6,121 bases of DNA from Clostridiales bacterium UBA4821 (GCA_002402315.1 DHFP01000163.1:1-6121), one strand, 5' to 3'. Counted from the stretch's first letter, positions 1 to 5,888 are shown. The notes: generated from the sequence alone by a model not told the origin. Made by a program: numbers and translations.

Positions 1-1
1 C

Positions 2-217
2 TTGCTTTACCTTACGATATCTATAGGCAAATTGTTTATCAGATTCCCAAGAATGGTCAGAGACGTATCCATGGAACTTGGTAAGAAGGTTAAGTTTGTT
101 ACTAAAGGGGATGACATAGAAATTGATAGAAATATTTTCGATAAGATTGCAGACCCGATGATTCACCTTATCTTATCTATTCTTCTCATATATTACCCTC
201 AATCCCTCAAGGGTTAA
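2..217 (+). pseudogene. cheA: cheA remnant (chemotaxis histidine kinase, internal fragment truncated at its 3' side)
   Basis: The reading frame is open from the left edge. Through about base 170 it encodes residues typical of the CheA junction between the P3 dimerization domain and the P4 ATPase domain: KLFIRFPRMVRD, then a GKKVKFV strand, then DRNIFDKIADPMIHLI. In intact CheA the last motif runs directly into the N box (RNxxDHG) that binds ATP. Here it changes instead to LSILLIYYPQ and stops at 215-217, so the ATPase core and the CheW-like P5 domain are missing. The first residues are also eroded: the usual RMxPI before the KLF motif reads LTISI. The homology ends at the coaX stop codon on the other strand, so this is probably a dead fragment left by a deletion or rearrangement. 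The part left of the window is unseen. An assembly join at this point cannot be excluded. The CheA assignment is firm; the pseudogene status is inferred. Confidence 0.82.
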
Positions 218-940
218 CAAACTATTTGTATATTCAATCTGCTTTGACTCACTGGCAATTAATCTTGCCAGCCCGCCTGTAGCTACTACTTTTATGTTAT
301 CTTCACACAGTTCTTCCTTCATCCTGCAGACAATATAATCAACCTGGCCGACATATCCATAAATAATACCGGACTGCATTGAGCTTACGGTGTTCTTGCA
401 TATTACTGTCTCCGGCTTCATCAACTCAATTCTGGGAAGCTTTGCAGCCTTTTGATATAGAGCCTCGGTTGAAATTTTAATACCCGGACATATGGAGCCG
501 CCAAGGTAGTCCTTTTTACTATTGACAACACAAAAAGTAGTGGCTGTACCAAAGTCGACTATTATAAGCGGAGGACCATAAATCTCAACAGCGGCAACTG
601 CATTAACTATCCTATCCGCTCCAACTTCTTTGGGGTTATCGGTTCGAATATTCAGACCTGTCTTGACTCCAGGTCCTACTACCATTGGCTCATGGTTAAA
701 ATACTTTCTTGCAGCGTGTTCAAGAGAATACATAATTGGAGGCACAACAGAAGATATGATAACAGCACTGATTTTGCTGCTATCAATTTTTTCATACTTA
801 AAAAGATTAATTAAAGTAATGCCAAACTCATCAGAAGTTCTATCCTTATCGGTTTGGAGCCTCCAGTATGTCAGCAGGCTTGAATCTTCATAAACTCCTG
901 CTACAATATTAGTATTTCCCACATCTATTACAAGAATCAT
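173..940 (-). CDS. coaX: Type III pantothenate kinase
   Basis: CoaX phosphorylates pantothenate with ATP in the first step of coenzyme A synthesis, in the cytoplasm. The 255-residue product has the usual family length and the ASKHA-fold motifs in order: DVGNTN at 6-11 (phosphate 1), GADR at 107-110 with Asp109 as the expected catalytic base, VDFGTATTF at 128-136 (phosphate 2), GGSICPGI at 147-154 and VVATGGLA at 218-225 (adenosine side). The frame is open for 18 more codons upstream, but the family begins just before DVGNTN. The ATG at 938-940 also has an AAGGAGA site at 951-957, ten bases ahead, so I use it. The gene lies downstream of birA on the same strand and is probably co-transcribed with it. 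Nothing like a terminator follows its stop; instead the 3' end abuts the cheA remnant. Known family traits, not visible here, include a need for a monovalent cation and lack of feedback inhibition by CoA. Confidence 0.96.
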   Translation of the reverse strand: MILVIDVGNTNIVAGVYEDSSLLTYWRLQTDKDRTSDEFGITLINLFKYEKIDSSKISAVIISSVVPPIMYSLEHAARKYFNHEPMVVGPGVKTGLNIRTDNPKEVGADRIVNAVAAVEIYGPPLIIVDFGTATTFCVVNSKKDYLGGSICPGIKISTEALYQKAAKLPRIELMKPETVICKNTVSSMQSGIIYGYVGQVDYIVCRMKEELCEDNIKVVATGGLARLIASESKQIEYTNSLLTLEGLRVIYEKNR

Positions 941-950
941 ATGTATGCAC

Positions 951-957
951 TCTCCTT
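951..957 (-). promoter_or_regulatory. Ribosome binding site that fixes the coaX start
   Basis: On the minus strand the sequence reads AAGGAGA followed by ten bases and then ATG. It selects the internal ATG at 940 over the in-frame ATG at 994. Confidence 0.8.
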
Positions 958-976
958 GTGAAAATATTTGATGGCT

Positions 977-998
977 GGGCAGGTTATAAACCATGCCC
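977..998 (-). other. Strong hairpin between birA and coaX
   Basis: In the birA-coaX transcript the arms GGGCA-T-GGTT and AACC-TGCCC form nine base pairs around a three-base loop (TAT), with a single bulged T. No run of U follows directly, so it does not look like a normal intrinsic terminator. It lies 13 bases after the birA stop and 37 bases before the coaX start. It may protect or process the birA mRNA end, or set the ratio of birA to coaX expression. The pairing is read directly from the sequence; the role is a guess. Confidence 0.6.
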
Positions 999-1011
999 CT
1001 ACAAATAACTC

Positions 1012-1818
1012 CTAGGCATAGGTATTATTACACCTTAGGCTTACTTCACCCGAACATACCTCAATTTCTTCTCCGGTATCCAATTTAATAATGAGATTTC
1101 CGTCTTGAGTAATATCTTTTGCAATTCCGGATATTATTTTGTTATTGTAGAATGCACTTACCTCTTTACCAATGGTGACAGAGAAATTTCTCCAAAGATC
1201 AATTATTTGCGGCCTGTTGTCAATAAGTTCCCGGTATACCGAATTTAACTCTATAAGAAGCTGGTGCAGAAATTGCTCGGGTTCAATAGGCTTGCCTGAT
1301 TCAGTTAATAATGTGGTAGCCGAGGCTTTAAATTCCGTAGGAAGCAAATCAGCGCTGAAATTAAGGTTTATGCCAATTCCGAGAACGGCATAGCTTACCA
1401 TACCGGAATCAATACATCCTTCTGTTAATATACCACAAACTTTTTTCCCGTTTATGACTACATCATTTGGCCACTTTAGTCCAGGTGTCAAGTTAAAGAG
1501 TTTTTGTATAACCTTACATACCGATACTCCTGATGCCAGGGTTATAAGGGGTACATCATACGGATCTATAGGCGGACGCAGAACAATGGACATCCATATT
1601 CCTCCTTCCGGAGATGACCAGTTTCTGTCCAGTCTTCCCCGGCCGCTGATTTGAGTTTTTGCTACTACAGTTGTACCGCTATCACATCCTTGAATTGCCA
1701 GGTTTTTAGCAATAATCATTGTAGAAGACAATTCTTCATGGTAGTGAATTTTACAGCCTAATATATAGCCTTGGGATTTTAAAATATTTTGGATATACTG
1801 TATCGAATTTATATTCAT
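1012..1818 (-). CDS. birA: Biotin--[acetyl-CoA-carboxylase] ligase, class I (no DNA-binding domain)
   Basis: The enzyme makes biotinoyl-AMP and transfers biotin to a lysine of carboxylase carrier proteins. The 268-residue product contains the biotin loop GRGRLDRNW (59-67), KWPNDV (115-120), the catalytic lysine region GKKVCGILTE (124-133, probably Lys126), and a C-terminal SH3-like domain (about 215-262) ending in VCSGEVSL. The start is the ATG at 1816-1818, with AGAGGA seven bases ahead. The frame runs open to 2055, but that extension has no family similarity and overlaps the divergent lipoprotein gene. The protein begins in the linker that normally follows the helix-turn-helix of bifunctional BirA, so it should be a ligase but not a DNA-binding repressor. 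In the substrate motif near the N-terminus the usual DSTN reads SSTM (31-34). This occurs in some homologues, so activity is still expected. The gene is first in a unit with coaX. Confidence 0.94.
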   Translation of the reverse strand: MNINSIQYIQNILKSQGYILGCKIHYHEELSSTMIIAKNLAIQGCDSGTTVVAKTQISGRGRLDRNWSSPEGGIWMSIVLRPPIDPYDVPLITLASGVSVCKVIQKLFNLTPGLKWPNDVVINGKKVCGILTEGCIDSGMVSYAVLGIGINLNFSADLLPTEFKASATTLLTESGKPIEPEQFLHQLLIELNSVYRELIDNRPQIIDLWRNFSVTIGKEVSAFYNNKIISGIAKDITQDGNLIIKLDTGEEIEVCSGEVSLRCNNTYA

Positions 1819-1850
1819 ATTTTTTTCCTCTAACTTCTTTTGTTCTTTTA

Positions 1851-1878
1851 TTGCTATATTAGCCTTAATTATTATAAA
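1851..1878 (+). promoter_or_regulatory. Candidate promoter for the lipoprotein operon
   Basis: TTGCTA (1851-1856) and TATAAA (1873-1878) are spaced by 16 bases on the plus strand, 54 bases before the ATG at 1933. The match is moderate, and AT-rich DNA gives such matches by chance. A TATGAT at 1884-1889 is an alternative -10, but it lacks a good -35. Confidence 0.35.
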
Positions 1879-1899
1879 ATATATATGATAAAAGGCCAA
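1871..1899 (-). promoter_or_regulatory. Sigma-A type promoter for birA-coaX
   Basis: On the minus strand, TTGGCC (1894-1899, 4 of 6 consensus) and a perfect TATAAT (1871-1876) are 17 bases apart. Transcription would start near 1864, giving a leader of about 45 bases that carries the AGAGGA ribosome binding site. It overlaps the candidate promoter for the divergent lipoprotein gene. Confidence 0.65.
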
Positions 1900-1932
1900 T
1901 AAAAAAATTACAATTCTTGCAGGGGGCTTAGA

Positions 1933-2667
1933 ATGAAAAAGGTACTGGTAATTATAGTCATGATAGTTCCGGTTTTGCTTACTGGGTGTTTTCAAGTAAA
2001 AGATATTACTTATACTGATTCCGTAAATACTACTAAAGAAAACATAAGTAATCAAACCGGTAATAAAACAAATAAATCAGATGTAAAGGGCAAGACGGAA
2101 TTTAAGTTCATGACTGGACAAGTAACCTATTTGGGAGAAAGCAGTATTGATGATACAGAGGAGAAATCTAACCATAATAATTTCGACGGTGATGTTAAAG
2201 AAGAGGGTAAAACGAGTATAAGAACATACTTCGGTTCAATTGAAGAATTTGATCAATATATACAAGAGTTAAAAAAACAGTCTGATTCAATTATTGAAAT
2301 AATTGATCGGCCTGGATATTCTAAAAAGGATATCAACGAGGCAATTGGAAAAAATAAGTCTCTTTTAGAAGTAGTTAAAAAGATACAAATACCTAAAACC
2401 ATAATAAAAACAAAGCATGGTCAATACTATGCTGAAAAATATGTTAAAGAAGACCTTGAATCCTTAATTATATTGCGTACCGAACTGCTTGAGTATGTTG
2501 GCAAGAGTATGGTTAGAAGTACCAAGGAACTGGATTACAAGATAAATGTATCACAGAGTGGCTCAATACCGAACAAGGAAGGGGCATTTAATTTTGCAAG
2601 GCAAGGTTTGATGGAAGAAGAAGGATATGTTTGGGATGATACTCAAAAGAGATACGTGCCTAAATAA
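1933..2667 (+). CDS. Lipoprotein of unknown function
   Basis: The 244-residue product starts with a clear lipoprotein signal peptide: MKK, a hydrophobic stretch, then the lipobox LLTGC with Cys19 as the lipidation site. It should be exported by Sec, cut by signal peptidase II and anchored on the outer face of the membrane. Residues 20-95 are polar, rich in Asn, Lys, Ser and Thr, and look like a flexible tether. Residues 100-185 are charged and probably helical (FDQYIQELKKQSDSIIEII and further heptad-like stretches). The C-terminus ends in an aromatic segment, GYVWDDTQKRYVPK. I recognise no enzyme motif. The ATG has an AGGGGG site at 1921-1926, six bases ahead. It is the first gene of a probable three-gene operon, with a 24-base gap to the next gene, and is divergent from birA. 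A lipoprotein partner or sensor for the two downstream proteins is an inference from position only. Confidence 0.88.
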   Translation: MKKVLVIIVMIVPVLLTGCFQVKDITYTDSVNTTKENISNQTGNKTNKSDVKGKTEFKFMTGQVTYLGESSIDDTEEKSNHNNFDGDVKEEGKTSIRTYFGSIEEFDQYIQELKKQSDSIIEIIDRPGYSKKDINEAIGKNKSLLEVVKKIQIPKTIIKTKHGQYYAEKYVKEDLESLIILRTELLEYVGKSMVRSTKELDYKINVSQSGSIPNKEGAFNFARQGLMEEEGYVWDDTQKRYVPK

Positions 2668-2691
2668 TTTATTTTCATTGGTGGCGAATAG

Positions 2692-3723
2692 ATGGTAATG
2701 GTAATAACGTTTTTAATTGCATTATTTATATTAAGCGGATATATATTGTTGTTTTGGTTAGTAAGAAGAGGGTTCCTGAGCGTATGGGGAGCTGTTATAA
2801 TGGTCTCTATATCCCTGGTCTGCTATTTTATCTTCCCCCATATGCTTAAGAATATGGAGATACAATCAGTGACCATGTTTTTATTCATATTCATCTCATT
2901 GGGAATTGTATTGGTTTTGGCGTTTGAAGATAAAATAGAAGAGCAAAGAAAGCTGTATTTTAATATTGACATTCCCGACATTACCCAAATACTCAATAAA
3001 TTAGATTTATCCAAAAGGATTGATTTTCTTAAGAGTAAGTTTAGATTTAGAGGTTTTAATATGCTGAAAATAAAAAGTGAACAAGCTGCGGATGGAATGG
3101 CCGAAGATGTTATACCGGTAACTCTGGAGAATGAAAACATTCTGGATGATTTTAACAATGATGAAAATTCAAGTTACGTTGATTTTAACCGGAAAGCTAA
3201 AAAGCTTGACGATGTTTTCTCCAAATATATAAGGGGAGAGATTGCTTTAAGTGATGTTAGTAAGAAGATATTGAAAAGAGATGAGGAACAGGATACTAGA
3301 GTAAACCAGGAACAAAGTCAGGCCAATGAAGTACATGAAAGTGGACAGAATCTATTTGCTGCTGTTATTGAAGAAGAGGTTGGTGATAAAGAGTTTAAAG
3401 GCCAACAAGATGATATAAAAAACCAAGGGAAATCAATAGGTGATGATGGGAGTTTGACAATTGAACAATGTATAGACAAGGCCTTTGAGTCAAAGAGTAA
3501 GGGATTACTTTTAGAGGCGGTAGAAAGCTACATTGAAGCTCTGGACAAGAGGCCCGAAGATCAGTTAATACTGTGGATTGTAGTGGATATTTGTTCGCTT
3601 TACAAACAGATGGGACAAGACAATCTAGCCAAAGAAATGATGCAAAGCTATTTGGAAACCTTTGGACATACCCTGAGTGCTCAAGGCAGGGAGGAACTCA
3701 CCAAGAACTTCGATCTAGAGTGA
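2692..3723 (+). CDS. Membrane protein with three N-terminal helices and a C-terminal TPR-like domain, function unknown
   Basis: The 343-residue product has three predicted membrane segments (about 3-23, 29-50 and 57-78), followed by a hydrophilic region of some 265 residues. The middle (about 130-255) is acidic, rich in Glu, Asp, Asn and Gln, and probably disordered. Residues 257-325 form a helical hairpin array like TPR repeats: an AFESKSKGLLLEAVESYIEAL unit ending in DKRPED, then a second unit ending in NLAKEMMQSYLETFG. Such domains usually bind other proteins. The loop after helix 1 contains RR and the tail after helix 3 starts DKIEEQRK; together these suggest the large domain is cytoplasmic. 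The ATG has a weak GGTGG site seven bases ahead. A second ATG lies two codons in but has poorer spacing. The gene lies 24 bases after the lipoprotein gene and 31 bases before the PRC-barrel gene. I do not recognise a named family. Confidence 0.87.
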   Translation: MVMVITFLIALFILSGYILLFWLVRRGFLSVWGAVIMVSISLVCYFIFPHMLKNMEIQSVTMFLFIFISLGIVLVLAFEDKIEEQRKLYFNIDIPDITQILNKLDLSKRIDFLKSKFRFRGFNMLKIKSEQAADGMAEDVIPVTLENENILDDFNNDENSSYVDFNRKAKKLDDVFSKYIRGEIALSDVSKKILKRDEEQDTRVNQEQSQANEVHESGQNLFAAVIEEEVGDKEFKGQQDDIKNQGKSIGDDGSLTIEQCIDKAFESKSKGLLLEAVESYIEALDKRPEDQLILWIVVDICSLYKQMGQDNLAKEMMQSYLETFGHTLSAQGREELTKNFDLE

Positions 3724-3740
3724 AATTATATTAAAAATAG

Positions 3741-3747
3741 AAGGAGG
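3741..3747 (+). promoter_or_regulatory. Consensus ribosome binding site setting a GTG start
   Basis: AAGGAGG lies seven bases before GTG (3755-3757). No ATG or TTG lies at a better distance, so the GTG start of the PRC-barrel gene is well supported. Confidence 0.85.
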
Positions 3748-3754
3748 CAGTTTC

Positions 3755-4954
3755 GTGAAAAAGACGCAAGAAATAATAGGTTTACCTGTAATTGATCTAT
3801 CCAGTGGAGACCAGATAGGAAAGGTATGGGATATAATTTTTAATGGTGACAGGGGTACAGCAGATTACTTTATTGTGGATGACGGTATGATAATTCTAGG
3901 AGCTAAGGTTATAGAAGCAAAGGATGTGCAGGGGATAGGTGATCATGCACTTACCGTGAGTAAAAAGGATGCATTGCGTGATGCGGTTGAGGTTGAAAAC
4001 GCTATTAATATTTTTAAAAAGAATGTAAAAGTAAAAAATACTAAAGTATTAACCCAGAAGGGAAGACTGATTGGACAGACCGGGGACATTTTCATTGACC
4101 CTAAGGGTTGCTCGATATCAGCATTAGAATTCAGTTTTTTTGACAATAAGGAAAAAATTAAAATAATTCCTAGAAAGGGAATAGTAACATTTGGAGAAAA
4201 CCTTATTGTAGTTGTTGAGAATTTAGAAGAGATACTTCGAAATGTCTCTAATGTTAATCAGCAAGTGGACTCAGATGAGATGGATTCTAATAATCAAGTG
4301 AGTTATATGGATAAGAGGACTGATAATCTTGAAAATGCAACATCATTTAAACAAAAAGATATGCTGTATGTAGATGAAAAAAACCATAAGCCTCAAGAAA
4401 AGTCTGATGAAATGATACTTCAAGACAATAAGGAAAAAACCGGAGAAGAACTAAAACATACAGAACCTGAGACCAACTCATTTGATGAACTTCCTGAGGT
4501 ATCAGAAGAGGATTTTACAGTTTCTAACGTTAATGAGGAAGAGATTGAGCTTCCTGTTCAGAATAATCAGGAAGAGAATCGTATCGAGACCGACGTTCCC
4601 GATACCGAGAAAGAACCTGAAGAGGAAGCGGTACAAAATACAGATACTCAAAAGCCGGGTAATGGAACTTTTAAAGAAGGGATATCTGCAGTAGCATTCA
4701 CGTATAAGCCAGGAAATCAACCCAAGCTGGAAAGTAAGCAAAAGCCGGGCAATAAGCACAATAATCCGAAATCCTCTAATTTATTTGAAGAAAAGCAAAA
4801 AGAGTTTCTTATTGGCAGAAAAGTTACTAAGGCTATTAGAGACAGGCAAGGTAATCAGATATTAAACCAGGGTGAAATAATTACCGAGGATGCCATAAAT
4901 AGAGCCAAGGACGCGGGTAAACTCATAGAAATTGTAATGAATAACAGACCATAA
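3755..4954 (+). CDS. PRC-barrel domain protein with two barrels, acidic linker and C-terminal beta domain
   Basis: The 399-residue product begins at a GTG codon with a perfect AAGGAGG seven bases ahead (3741-3747). Residues 6-80 form one PRC barrel (GLPVIDLSSGDQIGKVWDIIF, then YFIVDDG and ILGAKVI). Residues 93-155 form a second one (TKVLTQKGRLIGQTGDIFID). PRC barrels serve in RNA processing (RimM), photosynthetic reaction centres and clostridial or sporulation proteins, usually as binding modules. Residues 160-345 are a long acidic, Glu/Asn/Gln-rich linker. Near its end KPGN occurs three times (300-303, 318-321, 330-333). Residues 352-396 (GRKVTKAIRDRQGNQIL, then GEIITEDAINRAKDAGKLIEI) look like a small sandwich-hybrid fold of the sort seen in RNA polymerase beta' and other clostridial proteins. 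There is no signal peptide or membrane helix, so the protein is cytoplasmic. It is the last gene of the operon I can see. Domain calls are fairly safe; the function is unknown. Confidence 0.9.
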   Translation: MKKTQEIIGLPVIDLSSGDQIGKVWDIIFNGDRGTADYFIVDDGMIILGAKVIEAKDVQGIGDHALTVSKKDALRDAVEVENAINIFKKNVKVKNTKVLTQKGRLIGQTGDIFIDPKGCSISALEFSFFDNKEKIKIIPRKGIVTFGENLIVVVENLEEILRNVSNVNQQVDSDEMDSNNQVSYMDKRTDNLENATSFKQKDMLYVDEKNHKPQEKSDEMILQDNKEKTGEELKHTEPETNSFDELPEVSEEDFTVSNVNEEEIELPVQNNQEENRIETDVPDTEKEPEEEAVQNTDTQKPGNGTFKEGISAVAFTYKPGNQPKLESKQKPGNKHNNPKSSNLFEEKQKEFLIGRKVTKAIRDRQGNQILNQGEIITEDAINRAKDAGKLIEIVMNNRP

Positions 4955-5068
4955 GCAAGACAAGAACCGTCAGACCGACTGAAAAGTCATTTTAGTATCT
5001 ATCATAAATTACGTTCTTTTTATGCTTTCTAAGAAAGATAATGGAATAATTACTTTATTAATGATATA

Positions 5069-5085
5069 TTGGTAATACGTACCAA
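5069..5085. repeat. Inverted repeat TTGGTA-N5-TACCAA
   Basis: Two perfect 6-base arms flank a 5-base centre in the gap between the PRC-barrel gene and hepT. There is no U-run on either side, so it is a poor terminator. It may be an operator for whatever followed the ribosome binding site at 5127, or part of a weak bidirectional 3' structure. ACGT occurs four times between 5011 and 5103, once inside this repeat. Confidence 0.4.
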
Positions 5086-5126
5086 AGTTATATACGTCTA
5101 CGTCAAAAATTAATTTGTGAAATTTT

Positions 5127-5133
5127 AAGGAGG
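5127..5133 (+). promoter_or_regulatory. Orphan Shine-Dalgarno site, no intact gene behind it
   Basis: A perfect AAGGAGG points rightward, 172 bases after the PRC-barrel stop. The best start behind it, TTG at 5144, gives only three codons before TAA. The frame beginning GTT at 5143 reads VEIIKVDLNLK and stops at 5194-5196. The minus-strand gene hepT ends at 5150, so at most a stub of a former gene remains. The rest of the 4955-5149 gap shows only short inverted repeats (5025-5037, CTTTCT-A-AGAAAG; 5069-5085). Confidence 0.45.
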
Positions 5134-5149
5134 TCATTTAAGGTTGAAA

Positions 5150-5494
5150 TTATAAAGGTGGATTTGAATTTAAAAGCTTTATTATATCTTCTTTAAAAGA
5201 CGGTATCTCTACTGTTACTGTTTGCCATATTATCTCAAAATCTATAGTTCCATATTTGTGCGCAACAATATCTCTTAAACCGGCAGCCTTTTTCCATGGT
5301 ACATAACTATATCTAGACCTTATATCTCTAGACAAACTCTTAACAGATTCACCTATATTAATCAGAGACATACAAACTGCTTTTCTGATTATTGTTTCAG
5401 ATAAGAATTTTTCATATGCAATATTCTTTAAGAATGATTCAATGTCTCTTATATCTTCAAGAATTTTCAATAAAAATATTTTATCCCTCTGCAT
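5150..5494 (-). CDS. hepT: HepT-like HEPN ribonuclease toxin (DUF86)
   Basis: The 114-residue all-helical protein has the normal size of HEPN toxins of the DUF86 family. It carries the RX4HXY active-site motif as LRDIVAHKYG, with Arg74, His79 and Tyr81. Proteins of this family are RNA-cleaving toxins. In the studied Shewanella system the partner MntA silences the toxin by adding AMP groups to the motif tyrosine, here Tyr81. INIGESVKSLS (46-56) is the usual helix ahead of the active site. The ATG at 5492-5494 lies inside the end of mntA, a 14-base overlap, so the two are translationally linked. An AAGGAG at 5507-5512 lies 12 bases ahead, slightly far. All key residues are present, so the toxin looks active. 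The coding DNA is AT-rich compared with birA and coaX, in line with acquisition by transfer. The 3' end lies against the orphan ribosome binding site at 5127. Confidence 0.93.
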   Translation of the reverse strand: MQRDKIFLLKILEDIRDIESFLKNIAYEKFLSETIIRKAVCMSLINIGESVKSLSRDIRSRYSYVPWKKAAGLRDIVAHKYGTIDFEIIWQTVTVEIPSFKEDIIKLLNSNPPL

Positions 5495-5792
5495 ATATTT
5501 CTATGGCTCCTTTTAATACTTCTTCTTTTATCAAACTACTTTCAAGAGACTTATAAGTTAATAAATCAACTTTTCTATTTAATGCAGTTTCTAGGTTATC
5601 TTTTAATTCTAAAAATTTAAACATACCTATAGGAGTCTTAAAATTTACCAATATGTCTATATCGCTATTGTTTTTATTAGTTCCATTAGCATAGGAGCCA
5701 AAAATAGCTACTTTATTTACTGGATATTTATTTATTACTGCAATAATTTCTTTTTTAATATCTTGTAACATTTGTGCTATCAAATTATTCAC
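5481..5792 (-). CDS. mntA: MntA-like minimal nucleotidyltransferase antitoxin
   Basis: The 103-residue protein has the nucleotidyltransferase signature GSX10DXD: FGSYANG at 31-37, then Asp44 and Asp46 in SDIDILV, plus the third metal-binding Asp76 in KVDLLT. MNT proteins paired with HEPN toxins act as antitoxins that AMPylate the toxin using ATP, and all catalytic residues needed for that are here. The most upstream usable start is GTG at 5790-5792, with AGAGG only three bases ahead. A TTG at codon 4 (5783) would have AAGGTG six bases ahead and is a real alternative. The ATG at codon 8 (5771) has no ribosome binding site. The order antitoxin then toxin with overlapping ends is typical. A promoter lies at 5858-5886 and a GC-rich leader precedes the start. 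Confidence 0.93.
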   Translation of the reverse strand: MNNLIAQMLQDIKKEIIAVINKYPVNKVAIFGSYANGTNKNNSDIDILVNFKTPIGMFKFLELKDNLETALNRKVDLLTYKSLESSLIKEEVLKGAIEIYAEG

Positions 5793-5800
5793 CTTCCTCT

Positions 5801-5850
5801 TTGTGTCCGGTTATCGGAGACCGCTCTTTGCTAGTTGACCCTACTGAGTT
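5801..5850 (-). promoter_or_regulatory. GC-rich structured leader of mntA-hepT
   Basis: By direct count half of these 50 bases are G or C, against 6 of the next 50 (5851-5900). Short competing hairpins are possible: TCCG (5806-5809) with CGGA (5815-5818), or CGGT (5808-5811) with ACCG (5820-5823). They cannot form together. The stretch would lie in the 5' untranslated part of the toxin-antitoxin mRNA, or be an operator. No known riboswitch is recognised. Confidence 0.35.
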
Positions 5851-5857
5851 TACTTGA

Positions 5858-5886
5858 TTTATAGTTTATTATAATTTTTTAGTAAA
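5858..5886 (-). promoter_or_regulatory. Sigma-A type promoter for mntA-hepT
   Basis: On the minus strand, TTTACT (5881-5886, 4 of 6) and TATAAA (5858-5863, 5 of 6) are exactly 17 bases apart. Transcription would start near 5851, leaving a leader of about 58 bases. It follows directly after the probable terminator of the upstream regulator gene, so the pair seems to be its own unit. Confidence 0.5.
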
Positions 5887-5888
5887 GT

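Noticed and set aside
630..893. Plus-strand open frame opposite coaX
   Set aside because: It is fully antisense to conserved CoaX coding sequence, with no ribosome binding site or recognisable product. Similar shadows at 1172-1393, 1454-1654, 2823-3158, 3943-4146 and 4482-4759 were dropped for the same reason.
941..994. In-frame N-terminal extension of coaX by 18 codons
   Set aside because: The DVGNTN motif of the family lies within the first 11 residues, and only the ATG at 940 has a well-spaced AAGGAGA.
1819..2055. In-frame N-terminal extension of birA by 79 codons
   Set aside because: It encodes no helix-turn-helix or other family sequence, overlaps the signal peptide region of the divergent lipoprotein gene, and the internal ATG has a suitable ribosome binding site.
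4977..4988. GACT-GAAA-AGTC hairpin after the PRC-barrel stop
   Set aside because: The stem has only four pairs, and the following ATTTTAG is a poor U-run. No convincing terminator for this operon was found.
5025..5037. Palindrome CTTTCT-A-AGAAAG as a terminator of the PRC-barrel operon
   Set aside because: The centre is too tight for a good hairpin loop, and no U-run follows on either strand.
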